From contig NC_132912.1 of NCBI RefSeq assembly GCF_047675955.1, positions 79,694,382-79,758,381 of the forward strand: a stretch of DNA of 64,000 bases, read 5' to 3'. Made by a program: the position numbers and the translations under genes. Under the pieces are notes generated by a model. The model did no database searches and was not told the origin of the DNA. It worked only from the letters and a program-made list of their open reading frames with translations. Numbering within the stretch: the stretch's first letter is position 1; each line of letters starts with the position of its first letter. This document shows, in pieces, positions 35,313 to 47,322 of this stretch. This stretch comes from Chlorocebus sabaeus. Lineage: Eukaryota > Chordata > Mammalia > Primates > Cercopithecidae.

Positions 35313-37982
35313 GTTTGTATCAGTTTGCTTTTCACCTTTTAAGTGTGTTCAATCAGTTCATTTAATGCTGATAAAACATTCCATTGTTGCATCTGTCTAA
35401 ATAATGATGTCACCACTGAGTCACAGAGGCCCCCTGTGTACACTAAGAAGATCTGAGAGTTTTACCTTTCACATACCATTCAGCCTGCTGGGCTTCATTT
35501 GAATAAACAACACGGTCCCCACACCAGTCCCATTGTCACCTAAGGCACCAGCTTCACATGTGGGAGAACCACTTGGGGGAGGTTTTGTCTCTCCTCCTTC
35601 TTTGAATTATTGGCCATGTATTTGGCCAAGCACAGACAGTTTCTAGAATCCTGTGAAGCCCTGCAATGACCCTCTGTTAATGAACATCTCACTACAGCTG
35701 TCCTGGAGTTTTCTAAAGTCAGTAGTTGCTAATATTCAGATTGTAATAACATAATCCCAATACAGACTTGCCGTCTTCTTCCAGAGAAGGTCCAAGATTC
35801 AGCTTCAGCTTCACCATGGAGTAACTTCCTCAAAGCACAAGCTAAACTCTGCCTCACTTTCCTCATCCACAGGAAATGGGATGACAGTTTGCATCCTACC
35901 AACCTTACAGATTATTTTGAGAATCAAGTGGGAGAGAATGTTCAAGAGCGAGCACTGAAGAGTGTAAGCCCTCTTAGAATGCCAGGCACATCTGCAGAAT
36001 TTTCTAGTCCCTGGCATAGGCTGATTAACAATGAATTTACACTCTGAGGGAACTAAGAATAAATTCCTCTGTCTTTTCTTCAGCCTGTTGGGTTTGGCTT
36101 CCTGTGCTGCCTCTTTCCGTTAAGACAATGGCTTACTAAGTCTTATGTCAGTCCATTTAAATCAATATTTCTCAATCAAGGGAAAGGAGGTGGTTTTAGG
36201 GAGAGGAGGTGGCATCTAGCAGGTGCTGCTCAGGCCCTTCCTACTGTGGCCAAAGGAGATGACTCGGGTGCAAAAGGGAGAAAAGGCGGAATTGAACTTT
36301 ACAGCGACCGATTCATTTTGACTTAGCATTCAGCAAATATTTGTTGTTTTTCTCCCCAAATACCAGGCACTGCCCTAGGCAAAGGACGTGTACATATAAA
36401 TGGTAGATCCTCTGCCCCAGGGCAATCATAGGCAAGTAAAGGAAACAGACACAAATACAAATTATTAAAATCCAATTAGGGATTACATTGAAACTGAGAG
36501 TAGACATCTAATGCAATCGAATCAGCAAGCCCCCATCAAAACTGGTTGTCCACACTTGGAATTTAGGGTCTTTTGAAACAGTTCTGGGGGATGGTTTATA
36601 ACTTGTACTCACTCCAGCAAGTATTCCTCCTAGAGAAAAATGTAATGATCCGGAATTTCATATCGAGACCACTCACTTGAGGGAATGATTTGCAATTGTG
36701 TCTGTGTCTGTTTGTTGCACTGTGTTCCCACCTTACCCCCACACATACCCACTACAAGGAAATAATATGATTATTGCTAAGCCCTGACAAGCCTTGGCAG
36801 GACGAGCTTAGGATGGATTCTTTCATGTCTTAGCTCGTCCATTAGACCCTAACCCAGTGATGTGCTAGTAAGTGTTTTAACAGTCAGCTTGGGGGCAAGT
36901 GGGACCCTAATCTGTTACATTTGCCAATTTCTATTATATAAATACTCCCATCATGGCTGATTATAGCATATGAAGTCACTAAACTCAAAGTAGGGAAGAA
37001 ATGCACACAATTGGCTCTTTCAAGCTGGAACAAGCCCACCCGGCGGAACACTGCCCTAGTCTTGTTTTCAGAGAGAAATCTAACAGCAAGAGAAGTTGGA
37101 AGCACCAGCTAAAACTGTCTCTGATGTTTGGGTTGTGATTTTCAATGAGTCCCTCGAGTGGGTTTCTGAGATCTCTGGCTTTTGGCCTCACAGTGGAGAT
37201 ACAGGGCTGCAGAGGAAGCATGCTGTAGGTTCTAAGGTTCCACCTGACCAAAGAAACATCAAGAGTGACAGACAACAGAAGGGATGTCAGAGAAGGGCAC
37301 AGACGGAAAGAGTGAGGGATCACGGCAGGCCCGCCAGGTCTGGAGAGGGAATGGGGGAGTTGACAGTCGAGTTTTGAGCATCTCGTATTTTTCAATCATA
37401 GCTACCTCAGCTGCCACCTTCCTGAGCATTGCTTAGAAAGGAAGGGTGAAGTATCTGGATCTGTCCACCCTGCCCATACTGCCTGCTCTTCTTATGTAAC
37501 CAAAGGACAGGTATAGGACAGTCACACATTCTGCAGTCTCCTCTTTCGGATCTTGGCCCCAGCAAGCTGAGCCCTGACATGCGACACGAAGTATTCCATT
37601 GCCGAGGCTTCCTTAAACAGAGATGACATCGCTGCTTTCTGCTGTGGGCTGGTGTCTTCCAGAGGCCACGGTTGCTTAGCACTAGAGGGCCAGGTGGCAG
37701 GGGAGGGTGAGAGGGCGAGGCATACTTTAAGCTCGTGATTTGATACAGCAATTATTTTTGGTGCACCTAGGACAGTGGGGAAGGGAGGGGTGTGCCCAGC
37801 ACTACATTGGCTGGCATCAGGGCCATGACCAAAGTCAAAACATTGAGGTCAAAACAAGAGGTTTACCAAATTAGTTATATAAGCCTTTCATTTATTTTCA
37901 TCCTTACGATGGCTTCCCCAATTTCTTTGTAGCCCCTTTTAAAAAATAGAATCTTACCCTCCTTTTGCTCACTTTTCTGCAG
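35313..37982 (+). other. RHOBTB1: RHOBTB1 intron (2.7 kb)
   Basis: The intron runs from gtttgt to ctgcag, phase 0. A MIR lies at 35815-35980 and an ancient LINE-type relic at about 36320-36450. The remaining parts show no element or open frame I can name. Confidence 0.9.
35815..35980 (+). repeat. MIR relic
   Basis: 'ctgcctcactttcctcatcc' and 'acagattattttgagaatca' fit the MIR core. Confidence 0.6.
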
Positions 37983-38088
37983 TTTCACAATGCCCACCAG
38001 TTGGCCGCCTGGTGTTTGCACCACATCTGCACCAACTACAACAGTGTATGCTCCAAGTTCCGCAAGGAAATCAAATCAAAATCTGCAG
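37983..38088 (+). CDS. RHOBTB1: RHOBTB1 coding exon: BACK-like region, Cys/His-rich helix
   Basis: The exon is 106 bp: 35 codons (residues 606-640) plus one base of Asp641, between ctgcag and donor gtgaga. It encodes FHNAHQLAAWCLHHICTNYN and then VCSKFRKEIKSKSA. The AAWCLHHICTNYN helix is the conserved C-terminal signature of RHOBTB proteins. The exon ends in a Lys-rich stretch that starts the basic tail. Confidence 0.97.
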
Positions 38089-38618
38089 GTGAGACTGTGC
38101 GAAGCCCCCATTCATCCAGCTCTCCTCACCTCTCATGGAAGCTTTTACCTTCTATGTCCCTGGAAAGGAACACAGTCAGCAGGCAGCTCATGGATAATTC
38201 CTTGAGACTAGCTGGTGGTCACATATTCATGTGAGATGACATAAAGAATAGAAGGCTGGGAATTCTCTTTGAAGAACTTGATGCTGAGGGGAGTTGGCTG
38301 GGCTGGAGTCCATGGTGCCCTGTTGCAGAGAGCGCAGAGGTCGGGGGCTTCCCCTTATTTAGGGAGGCAAGCTTAGGAGCAGGCTTAGACTCTCAAATCA
38401 GGTGGTCCTGGGTTCAGGTTCTCTGTGCCCAGCCGCATGACTACAGGCAAGAGATTCTTCCTCTCAAAACAGTGTTACTTTTTGCAAATGACCCTAATCA
38501 CAGTCCCTGCCACATCACGTTTTTGAGAGAATATTCGAGAAGCTTTAAGCTCAAGGCCTAGCACGTAAAAAGCGTCAATGAGCTGCAGGTCTTATGGTCT
38601 GATTCTTTCCTTCACCAG
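38089..38618 (+). other. RHOBTB1: RHOBTB1 last intron (530 bp)
   Basis: This is a short GT-AG intron splitting an Asp codon. Most of its 3' half (38375-38580) is a MIR relic ending about 40 bp before the acceptor. Confidence 0.9.
38375..38580 (+). repeat. MIR relic in the last RHOBTB1 intron
   Basis: 'ggtggtcctgggttcaggtt', 'catgactacaggcaagagat' and 'caaggcctagcacgtaaaaa' follow MIR order. Confidence 0.6.
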
Positions 38619-38788
38619 ACAACCAGGAATACTTCGAGCGGCACCGCTGGCCCCCTGTGTGGTACCTGAAGGAAGAAGATCACTACCAACGTGTGAAAAG
38701 GGAACGAGAGAAGGAAGATATTGCACTAAATAAGCATCACTCGAGACGAAAGTGGTGCTTCTGGAATTCATCTCCAGCAGTGGCCTGA
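38619..38788 (+). CDS. RHOBTB1: RHOBTB1 last coding exon: basic C-terminal tail and stop
   Basis: The exon is 170 bp of coding sequence: two bases completing Asp641, 55 codons (residues 642-696) and TGA at 38786-38788, after caccag. The tail reads NQEYFERHRWPPVWYLKEED, then a highly charged helix (RVKREREKED), then SRRKWCFWNSSPAVA. It is basic and Trp-rich and ends without a CAAX prenylation box, unlike classical Rho GTPases, so lipid anchoring by prenylation is not expected. Adding the codons over all seven exons gives 597 residues, which fits a 696-residue protein missing 99 N-terminal residues. Confidence 0.98.
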
Positions 38789-39032
38789 AGAGGAAGAGAA
38801 AAAAAAAATCGGTAATCTGATCCACCACTTTTCAAAGCACTACTGTAAAATTCGTCTTGTTAGAGATACGACATAGTTCAGGTTTCAGACACTGACCTTC
38901 CTCCACTTTTGTGCATTTATCTTTGTTAGGATCAAAGCACAAGCTCACCATCAATGAGCCTGGACAAAAAGGGAAGCTGACTCTCACTGCATTCCTTAAA
39001 CTGATATGTATATTTTTTTTGTTAGGAGGCTT

Positions 39033-39038
39033 AATAAA
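39033..39038 (+). terminator. RHOBTB1: Candidate proximal poly(A) signal AATAAA
   Basis: A canonical hexamer lies 245 nt after the stop codon, followed within about 10-25 nt by a T-rich run (tctgttattttgtttcttttt) suitable as downstream element. Use is unproven. It would remove most of the UTR. Confidence 0.5.
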
Positions 39039-40810
39039 CTTTAGTCTGTTATTTTGTTTCTTTTTATACAAAGAAAAAAAATCCAGCTTTCATGTTTCTG
39101 ATTCCAAATTGGAAAATATTTTTATATGGTCTCTTGTATTTTGTTGAAATGAAAATACTGTGTATTACTTTATTTTACAGGCCACAATTGACTATGAAGT
39201 CACCCTGTGATTCTCTTTGCCCACATGACCACCGAGCATTATTACGTAATTAGAGGGTTATCCTTTTGTTGTGAAGGGAAGGAGGGGACTGAAATCCCCC
39301 AAAGTGCAAATTAGAGAGTGTTTAATCTTTGTTCTGTTGAATAACATCGGTGTAATTACAAAGTCAACTCCAAGAATGTGTATTTACAATATTTGCCGTG
39401 TTAAGTGCTGGTAATTATATGGTTATATGTGCCATGTAAAATATAGTGATATCAAATATTCTGTTGTTTCCAATGTCTAGTTGCAAGAGGATAATCTTTA
39501 TAATCATTAGAAGGGCTTATTAAATCCCAACATTATCCAGGGCAAACTCACTGGTGGACCTGAATACGTAAGATACCGTTAGCGCGCTGGTGTTCCGATT
39601 GCTGTATTAGGGTTTACGTCTCTCAGTATTCCTTGAACTTGCCATGCTTCTGCATGCAGATTCTTCACTGACTTGAATTGAGATGGGCAAGGGAAAAGGT
39701 CCCTGGACTCCCTCCTGCCATCTACAGGCTTGTCACATCTCACCACCAGAAACAGGCTTCCTCAGGCTTCTCACCTGTGGCCAACTTCACTTTGTAAGAC
39801 CCATATTTTTAACTCTTCCCAGGGAAAATTCATGTTTCTGCAGAAGTAGGCTAAGGCAGACCACCCACTTCTGCTGAAATGCATTGGGAGCCTGTGAAAG
39901 CACACAGCTGGAGGCTGGGCGCCTGCGTTCTCCTACACGGAAAGGAATCTCATTCCAAGAGTCTAGGAAATGGTGCTATTGTGAGTTAGTTCTGACTCTT
40001 TCTCATTCTGAGTTTTCAGTGTTAAACTAGGAAGTGTGAGAGCAGGGGAGCTTTTGTGAGGCAGTCAGTCATTGCTTCTCTGCAAAGTAAAATGTGACAG
40101 CACACATACACACACAGAGGGCATTTCGAGGCCACAGCTCCACACCTGCCATGGGATGTTATGTGGCAGCGGATGGGGCTCATTCTGTTGGGAGGTCAAG
40201 TTACCAATGCCAAGGGCTGTTGATTTTGTTTTTATTTTTATTTTTTCTTCTAGCTTTTCAGAAGATGGAAATGAGACAGTTAAGTCCAAACCCCAATGTT
40301 GACAGCCATATGCATTTGAAAATCTATCTAGATTACAGACGGGCATTTATTACTGGCAGTGGAAACACACCAGATAGAAGATCCTGGGAGAGGCCCAGAA
40401 ATGCAGCACCTTGTCATGACAAAAGAGGAGGCAGCAGAGGAAGGATAGTTACAAATGCATCCACCTTAATTTTTTTCAGTAGGCTTGTACATCTTATTAA
40501 TGGAAGGAGAAAGGAGACAGGAGAGGATAAATGTCAAGATGCAGAAGAATTGACATGTATCCCATCATAAAATGGTAGAAGTTGAGTTTTCAATGAGTAG
40601 TCATAGTTGAATTTTTACAACCAAAGCTCCCATTTGATTGTAATCTTGCCAAAATGTAATGGATGTATAAATGAACTTGGGGTATAAGCAATAATATCCA
40701 CTGGTGTTGTTATCAGCTGCTGTAACCAAGTGGCTGGTTCATTTGGTTGATGCTGATTATGGCCTTTAACCATGGTGGTTTCTTGTGTGTTTTTTATTTC
40801 ACAAAAAGCC

Positions 40811-40816
40811 AATAAA
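40811..40816 (+). terminator. RHOBTB1: Probable distal poly(A) signal AATAAA of RHOBTB1
   Basis: A canonical hexamer is followed about 15-20 nt later by a possible cleavage site and then a GT-rich region (cagttttgttttaag). After it the character of the sequence changes to intergenic repeats, which supports this as the main gene end. Confidence 0.75.
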
Positions 40817-41088
40817 ATTGTTTAGCTATAAAATGCCTCCAGTTTTGTTTTAAGGACAGACATCATATTGTGTGTGTAATTTAACAGCTTCTTTTTAAAC
40901 TATCAATCAAAACGTTGAGGGTGCTGGATCATGGGAGCTTGTGCATGCTCCAGTAACAAAGAAGCTTGAATGACTTGTCATTTTTGTATTTGGTGGTGTC
41001 AGCAGAGATTCCAGTGTCATAATGTAAATGAAGTGCCTGGCGCTTTGTTCTTGGCTAACACAGTATGTCACTAGACATAGTGCTGCCC

Positions 41089-41111
41089 GGGGCCGGGTAG
41101 GGGGCAGGGGG
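41089..41111 (+). promoter_or_regulatory. G-quadruplex-type G-rich block beyond the RHOBTB1 poly(A) site
   Basis: Four runs of three to five G are separated by 2-nt spacers: GGGG CC GGG TA GGGGG CA GGGGG. This fits the canonical quadruplex pattern with very short loops. It lies about 280 nt after the distal AATAAA in otherwise AT-rich DNA. G-rich pause elements downstream of poly(A) sites are known to help termination. That role here is inference. Confidence 0.5.
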
Positions 41112-41949
41112 AGAAACTACAACTATCCTAAAGGACTTAGCATAATCTCGGTTTAGATAATTTCCACCAGCAGTTAAGTGATAGGTCTGAGTTGCTGAGT
41201 TCAGGAAAAGTTTCTTGAAAAGCAGGTCTGAGAAAGCCTTTGTGAAAATGTCTGGACAATTTCTGGACTTCTAGGTAATATAGTGTTTACCCAAGCTCAG
41301 AGGGAAGAAAGTCTCCAGTGAGATTTCACTGAGGGGCTTTTCTGAGTGACAGGCTACGTATAACTCTATGGGAAGGTGCTGACCACTGTAAGAAATAGCC
41401 GTGAAAGGAAGATAATGAGATTCCCAACACCTTTCTACCTTTCAGAGGTGGGTGGTCCCAGTCGTGGCACCTATTACATAAAGCATACCAGTTTCTTCTT
41501 CCCTGTAGAAAGTCGTGGTCTAAGTTTCTGGGAGTAATGTCTGGCAAATCATCAGGGATGTCAGCACCTTATGTTGGCATTCTTTTTCTTTTATATAACT
41601 TCAGCAAAGTTTCCTACACTGGCATTTTGAGAACCACAGATACTGCTGGTCTAAATGGAACTCAAATATTTTCATTATGGACACTCAGAAGCAAAATGTC
41701 CAATGTTTCTAAGAGGTTTTTTCATGCTTGCTTCCAATGTATGGTATATTAGTTGTCAAAATTCCGTTTTTCATCACTATGACACTGGCTAGGCAGAAGA
41801 AATACTACTAGTCAGAGGAAAAAAACAAAGTGAATCTTGAGTTTGGAAACAGTTTTATGAGTTCAACACTTCTGAATGAATGCTTATCTGCAAGCTGAAG
41901 ATTTGCCAGCCCTTTTCATGAATTGGGTATTTTTTTTAATTGGCACAGA

Positions 41950-41983
41950 GATAGATAGATAGATAGATGATAGACAGACAGAG
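41950..41983. repeat. (ATAG)n / (ACAG) microsatellite
   Basis: Five agat units lead into gatagacagacagagat. Short tetranucleotide tract. Confidence 0.9.
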
Positions 41984-42962
41984 ATCTCCTAGTTGGATGC
42001 TGGAGGGCAAATAGCAATAGTTTCTCTTTTCTAGAAGAATGTGACTATTGCATAAAAGTCGTAAAGGTAAAAGTTAGCCAGGGAGAATGCATTTGTGTTG
42101 TACATGTATGTGTGTGTAACCAGAAGCAGCATAATGAAGAAAAGGGCAATTTAAAAAAAAAAGAAAAAAAAGGAGAAAGGGAGGGAGGGAAAGGACTACT
42201 GAGGAAAGACACAGAATTGAATTAAACACTGTGAGTCATGGATATATTATTTATTTCAAAGTGCTAAATTAAGTCGAGAGATTACTGCATATCCCTCGAC
42301 GTAATTTATTTTATGATGAAGACTGCTTTCTTGAATTTCCAATTAGGAAACAGGTGATATATGCATCATGAAAGGTTTAGACTTAGAAGTGAAGACACTG
42401 GGGTAGCAATACTAGTGACCTTCTTTAAAAGCTACATTTCTGTAGAAGTAATGCTATACCCCTTGGCTGCATTAGAAAATTCTCCCATGCTGACAGTGCT
42501 TCTAAATTGGATATTTTTACTTGAGCCATTTAGATGCATAGTTTTTTACTGGGCTGATATACAGGTGCTCATCAGTTAGATATTTACAGACTGTAGCCTA
42601 TGAAATATGAAAGTAATTTATGAACAGGTAACTCTTGGGTGGAAACCAAGCAATCATGCAGTTGATATCTACAGACATGAAAGCATTATCAACGACAGTA
42701 GCAAACGTGAAGCGACCTGCCTCTCCTGTCGTTCAGTTTCCACAGTGACATGGATTTCCAACAGAACATAGATGAAATGGGTGTTACCTAAATGTGGCCT
42801 CATGCTTCGAAGGAGTATTTAAGTTCTTTGAATATGTTCTCAATCCCAAATACAAGAATGGTTAGATGTTACAGGCAATCAGTGAGGACAGAATTGGTTC
42901 ATTTCTTTCCACTTGGATGCCAACCAAAGTCTGACTATTCTTAAAATTCCCTTCCAATATGG

Positions 42963-42964
<2 letters not shown>

Positions 42965-43010
<46 letters not shown>
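42965..43010. repeat. (AT)23 microsatellite
   Basis: 46 bp of perfect AT alternation, self-complementary and able to form a cruciform. It is probably length-variable between individuals. Confidence 0.95.
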
Positions 43011-43013
<3 letters not shown>

Positions 43014-43099
43014 CTTTGATTTGATGATTCATGGTAGTCCCAATTGGGGTGATAGTTCCCTGGAAGGTTAAGTTCAACTGTCATGTGAAAAGATACATA

Positions 43100-43235
43100 A
43101 CTTCTCTAAGCTTTAGTCATCTAGAGAATGGGAACAGATATCACTGTTTTCAGTACAAGTTAAATGAGATGATTCAGGTAAGGCACCCATATGCCAAATA
43201 TCTTGGACATAGTAAGTACTTAGTGAATGGAAGTG
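43100..43235 (+). repeat. MIR relic (3' part)
   Basis: 'gttaaatgagatgattcagg' and 'ggacatagtaagtacttagt' are MIR 3' blocks. It lies about 35 bp before the 17-bp hairpin at 43270. Confidence 0.65.
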
Positions 43236-43269
43236 AAAAACAGATGAAATGGAACCTGTGTGCTCAGCA

Positions 43270-43310
43270 TTTTTGACCTTGGTTTTCTAGGCCAAAACCA
43301 AGGTCAAAAA
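43270..43310. repeat. Perfect 17-bp inverted repeat with 7-nt loop
   Basis: Arms TTTTTGACCTTGGTTTT (43270-43286) and its exact complement (43294-43310) enclose the loop ctaggcc. Each arm carries CCAAGGTCA, the monomer site type of NR5A and ERR nuclear receptors, pointing outwards. Confidence 0.9.
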
Positions 43311-44122
43311 TCCAAGAGAGATGCATGTTGCAGAACAGAGCAGTGTGGTCTTTTCCTGCCAGTCTCTTCAACCAAATGCTGACGTTGCTGCTTTAGTGCT
43401 TCATGACAGTGGTTTCACAATTAGAAAATAAGAGCTGTGATAAGGTAAATAATTATTGTTATTAATAATAATGGGCTGGACGGAAAGGTGGGTGGTGGGA
43501 GAAAAGAAGAAAGGGTGACCCTTTCTAAGAGAACATTTGCCCTCACTAGGGCCTCCACGTTCTCTATTAAGTAAAGCCAGCCCACCTCAGGGCTGAGCTT
43601 GGCTGAACCACTGATTGACTCAGGAGCAATTCGTCTTCACTCTCCCAATCATTTTTTTCCTTCTTTTCTTGAGGGTTGGATGCAAAAAGTCTAGTTAGCC
43701 ATGCTTCTCAGTGCTTGTCACATTGTCATCCTCAGTCAACACAAGGCCCTCTCTTTTTATATTTTCTCTTTCTTCCAAAATACCCACTCCCATCTTCTGT
43801 TCAATGTATGTCTTTAAACATGTGGGTTTCTTTATACACAGTGTTGTTTCATGTTCATAATTGTTACACAAATGGTGTTACATAGCAAATTTTCTTCTAT
43901 CTACTTTTCTGACTCCACACTGTTCTGGAAATCTAGCCATTTTACAATGTGTGCATCTAGTCCATGGCTCCCCAGGGCTGCCTAGCCTCCCATAGGCGGC
44001 ATCTACCCCATGTGATTCCTCCATTCAACTGGTAATAGAACCACTAGCCAATTCCCATTCCTTGGCCCTACAGTGAGCCTTCTTGTACATGCCCTGGGGT
44101 CCAGATCTAAAAATGAATTCCA

Positions 44123-44415
44123 AGCTGGGCATGGTGGCTCACTCCCGCAATCCCAGCACTTTGGGAGACCAAGGCAGTCAGATCACTTGAGGTCAGGAGT
44201 TTGAGACCAGCCTGGCCAACATGGTGAAACCCTGTCTCTACTAAAACTACAAAAATTAACCAGGTGTGGTGGTGCACACCTGTAATCCCAGCTACTCAGC
44301 AGACTGAGGCAGGAAAATTGCTTGAACCTGGGAGGCAGAGGTTGCAGTAAGCCAAGATAGCACCACTGCACTCCAGCCTGGGTGACAGAGAGAGACTATG
44401 TCTCAGAAAAAATAG
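44123..44415 (+). mobile_element. Alu with 12-bp target duplication
   Basis: A dimeric Alu is bounded by the identical aaatgaattcca (44111-44122 and 44416-44427). It lacks the first few bases of the consensus. Confidence 0.94.
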
Positions 44416-44804
44416 AAATGAATTCCAGGTCCCACTCCAGATGTACTGAATCAAAGTCTCCCAAGGTGACAGGCATGTGTGGGAAGGGAACATCGAATTC
44501 AATGACCAAAATCCTTCCCTACCTTAGCACTAAGACAACATGCAAAGAATCTGAAAGGCTATGAGCCAGCCCAGAGACTGGTTCCTCTGACCAGCAAGAA
44601 GAGAAACTAGGTTTAGCTTCCTGCCACCTGAGAGGCTTCAAGAGGCTTCCCTGATTGTGAAAGTTATTACCTATTACAATGAGTTATTCCATCCCATCTG
44701 GCCTTGGCCTTTTGTATCATCTGACCCTTGTGAAAGGCAAGAGGCCAAGGTGACTTCTTAAGAGCTCCCTAAATACTAAGATGCCTGTTTTTCTGCGTTT
44801 AAAA

Positions 44805-44915
44805 AGCTTCCCTAGCTTGATTTAATCATGTCACAGTGTATTCAGATAGCAAAGCATCACGTTACACACTATAAATATGTACAATTTTATTTGTCAATTA
44901 TACCTTAATAAAGCC
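44805..44915 (+). mobile_element. L1 3' end relic
   Basis: 'gcttgatttaatcatgtcac', 'gcatcacgttacacactata' and 'gtacaattttatttgtcaat' are L1MA/L1MB-like 3' UTR blocks. Confidence 0.7.
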
Positions 44916-45265
44916 GGAGGGAAAATTCCCTAGTGAGCTTGTGCATATGTGTTGAAGGATGTCTTCTAATTTCATTTCACATGTGAAATCTGAAGAAAAG
45001 TAACCTTCCAGTACAAATTTTGGAGATTGTTGAAACTGCCTCGGAAGTCCTGGATAAATTATTTCTTGGACATAAAACTTCCCTATCTCCTAGTTTCCTG
45101 TCCCCCCTCCACAGAGCACACCACCTAATTAGATGGAGAGTGCTGAAATCACTGTGTTTTCTCTCTCAGCCCCTCTCCCATTATCAGGTTTGGACCCCTT
45201 TACCACTGTCACCAGGATACCACTTCACTTTATATACCTGAGATTTCTTTTTAAATGAGTAGTCA

Positions 45266-45582
45266 AGCCGGGCACAGTGGCTGAAGCCTGTAATCCCAGC
45301 ACTTTGGGAGGCCGAGGCAGGCAGATCACTTGAGGCCAGGAGTTCAAGACCAGCTTGGCCAACATGGCGAAAACCCATGTCTACCAAAAATACAAAAATT
45401 AGCCAGGCATGGTGGCAGGCACCTGTAATCCTAGCTACTCAGGAGGCTGAGGCAGGAGAATCACTTGAACCTCGGAGGCGGAGGTTGCATTGAGCTGAGA
45501 TCGCACTACAGCACTCCAGCCTGGGCAACAGAGTGAGACTCTGTCTCAAAAAATAAATACATACATAAATAAATAAATAATA
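45266..45582 (+). mobile_element. Alu with near-perfect target duplication
   Basis: The Alu is flanked by aaatgagtagtca (45253-45265) and aaataagtagtca (45583-45595), one difference. The tail has become (AAATA)n/(ATAC)n. Confidence 0.94.
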
Positions 45583-46417
45583 AAATAAGTAGTCATTTGA
45601 AATTTTTAACTCTTAGAGAAATGGGCTTAACAATCTAAAAAAAAAAGAAAAGAAAAATTAATGTGAACTGTCTTTTCAGCAAATGCTGTTCCGCTGGTTG
45701 CTTTTGCTCTTTTCTGCTTATGTTTGCATAGTTACCCCAGTGGCAAGGTCGCGGGCATGTTAAGATGCACTTTTATATGCTCTTTCAGTTTTATTCAAAT
45801 GTTTCCGTTTTATTCAAATATTCCCATGGCCAACCAGAGGGATCAAAGGTGTAAGTCTTGGCACCACTCTACCAGAGTCCAAAAAAGTGATGTGAGACTC
45901 ATCACCATCATAATAACATTTCTGAGTCTATGTTATGGCCGTGCGTTGTGATGACTGCCTTGTTTGCATTGGTCTTATTTAGTTCCCACAACCACTCCTT
46001 ATGGAGAGGATAGTGAGGTCCCCAGAAGCAGAGCCTGAGGTGAAGATTCCCAGGCAAGTGGTTTACTTAGGAAATGCCCTTCCATGAGACCAGTAAGGAA
46101 GGGGGAGACTGGAAAGGGTGAAAAGCCACGCCAGGAAGCCCCCATTCAGTCTGGTCTCAAGGGGTGCTCTGGAGTATAGACTACGCCACAGAGGGCGCTT
46201 TTATATTCCTGCACTAGTGGTCGACGGCTAAGTGCTCAGGCAGCGGAGGGGGAGCGGATAATGGAAACTCCTGCATTTCAGGCCGGAGGCAGGGAAAGTA
46301 GCTGCAGCAGTGTAGGAGGAGTCCTGCAATGGGAGTCTCCAATATGGACTCTGAAACGCAAACCGAAGAACACAGAAGCTGGGGAGGGGCACCCAGACAA
46401 GTTAAAAAGGATGCAAG

Positions 46418-46713
46418 GGGCCAGCCAGTGGATCATGCCTGTAGTCCCAGCACTTTGGGAGGCCGAGGTGGGCGGATCACCTGAGGTCAGGAGTTCGAGA
46501 CCAGCCTAGCCAACATTGTGACACTCCATCTCTACCAAAATTACAAAAATTAGCCAGGCATGGTGGCAGGCACCTGTAGTCCCAGCTACTCGGGAGGCTG
46601 AGGCAGGAGAATCACTTGAACCCGGTAGGCAAAGGTTGCAGTGAGCCGAGATTATGTCACTGCACTCTAGCCTGGGCGACAGGGCGAGACTCCATCCCAG
46701 GAAAAAAAAAAAA
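46418..46713 (+). mobile_element. Alu, sense
   Basis: The Alu is full length from ggggccagccagtggatcat to poly-A. The flanks aaaaaggatgcaagg and aaaaaggatgtgagg look like a 15-bp target duplication with two differences. Confidence 0.93.
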
Positions 46714-47322
46714 AAAAAGGATGTGAGGACACCACGGAAGAGCTCAGATTGATCTGTGCACTAACCACTATTTTGAAAATCTGAGAACAACCTAGGCTAT
46801 TTGATGGGACACACTGATGGAAGTTTTGTGCACTATCAGCACACAAAAAATAAATATGGATGAAAAAAATGCATCCTCTGTTGCCGCTGTGTAAAAAAAC
46901 AACAAAAAAAATCAATTTAAAGATCAAAAAATAAATTCATTGTAATTAATGTCTCAGAGTTATAGAACCTAAAACATAATCATCTGTACTGCCCCCAAAT
47001 ACACATAAGGCTTATTTGAAAGGGCCTCATTAAATTTTCTCTAAATTGTGCAAAACAAATTTCATGATTTACTTGAACCTAAACGAATTTCTGCAACACA
47101 GCATTTTATAGATCTACAGCAAGTTCTTTCTAAAAAAGGCCAGGATGGCAATTCTAGTTCTCCACCACCCCCATCATCACCCTACACATGCACAGAATCA
47201 GTCCATGAGAAATGAATCAAAAACTAAAAATGGGAGGCAGACTTTTAAAACTTGTATTTAAATACCAACAGCCTGATTTCCATGGGTTTTTCTGCCTGAT
47301 TTTTATTTCACCTACCATATGA

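Larger units (their letters stand above)
38789..40832 (+). other. RHOBTB1: RHOBTB1 3' untranslated region
   Basis: This is about 2.0 kb of AT-rich, repeat-free sequence from the stop codon to the probable cleavage site. The end is inferred from AATAAA at 40811 followed by a GT-rich stretch (gttttgttttaag). An earlier AATAAA at 39033 could give a short UTR of about 260 nt. An open frame of 158 codons at 40094-40570 lies inside the UTR, has no recognisable domain and is probably fortuitous. Confidence 0.8.
40833..44122. other. Intergenic region downstream of RHOBTB1
   Basis: There is no supported gene. Apart from the G-rich block, ATAG and AT microsatellites, a MIR and the 17-bp hairpin, the sequence is unique and AT-rich. 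Open frames are under 85 codons with no recognisable content. Confidence 0.7.

Noticed and set aside
37665..37725. G-rich stretch as a G-quadruplex
   Set aside because: There are only three suitably spaced G-runs. The fourth is more than seven bases away.
40094..40570. 158-codon open frame in the RHOBTB1 3' UTR
   Set aside because: It lies wholly inside the UTR, starts in a CA-rich stretch, has no domain or codon pattern of a real protein and is partly open by chance.
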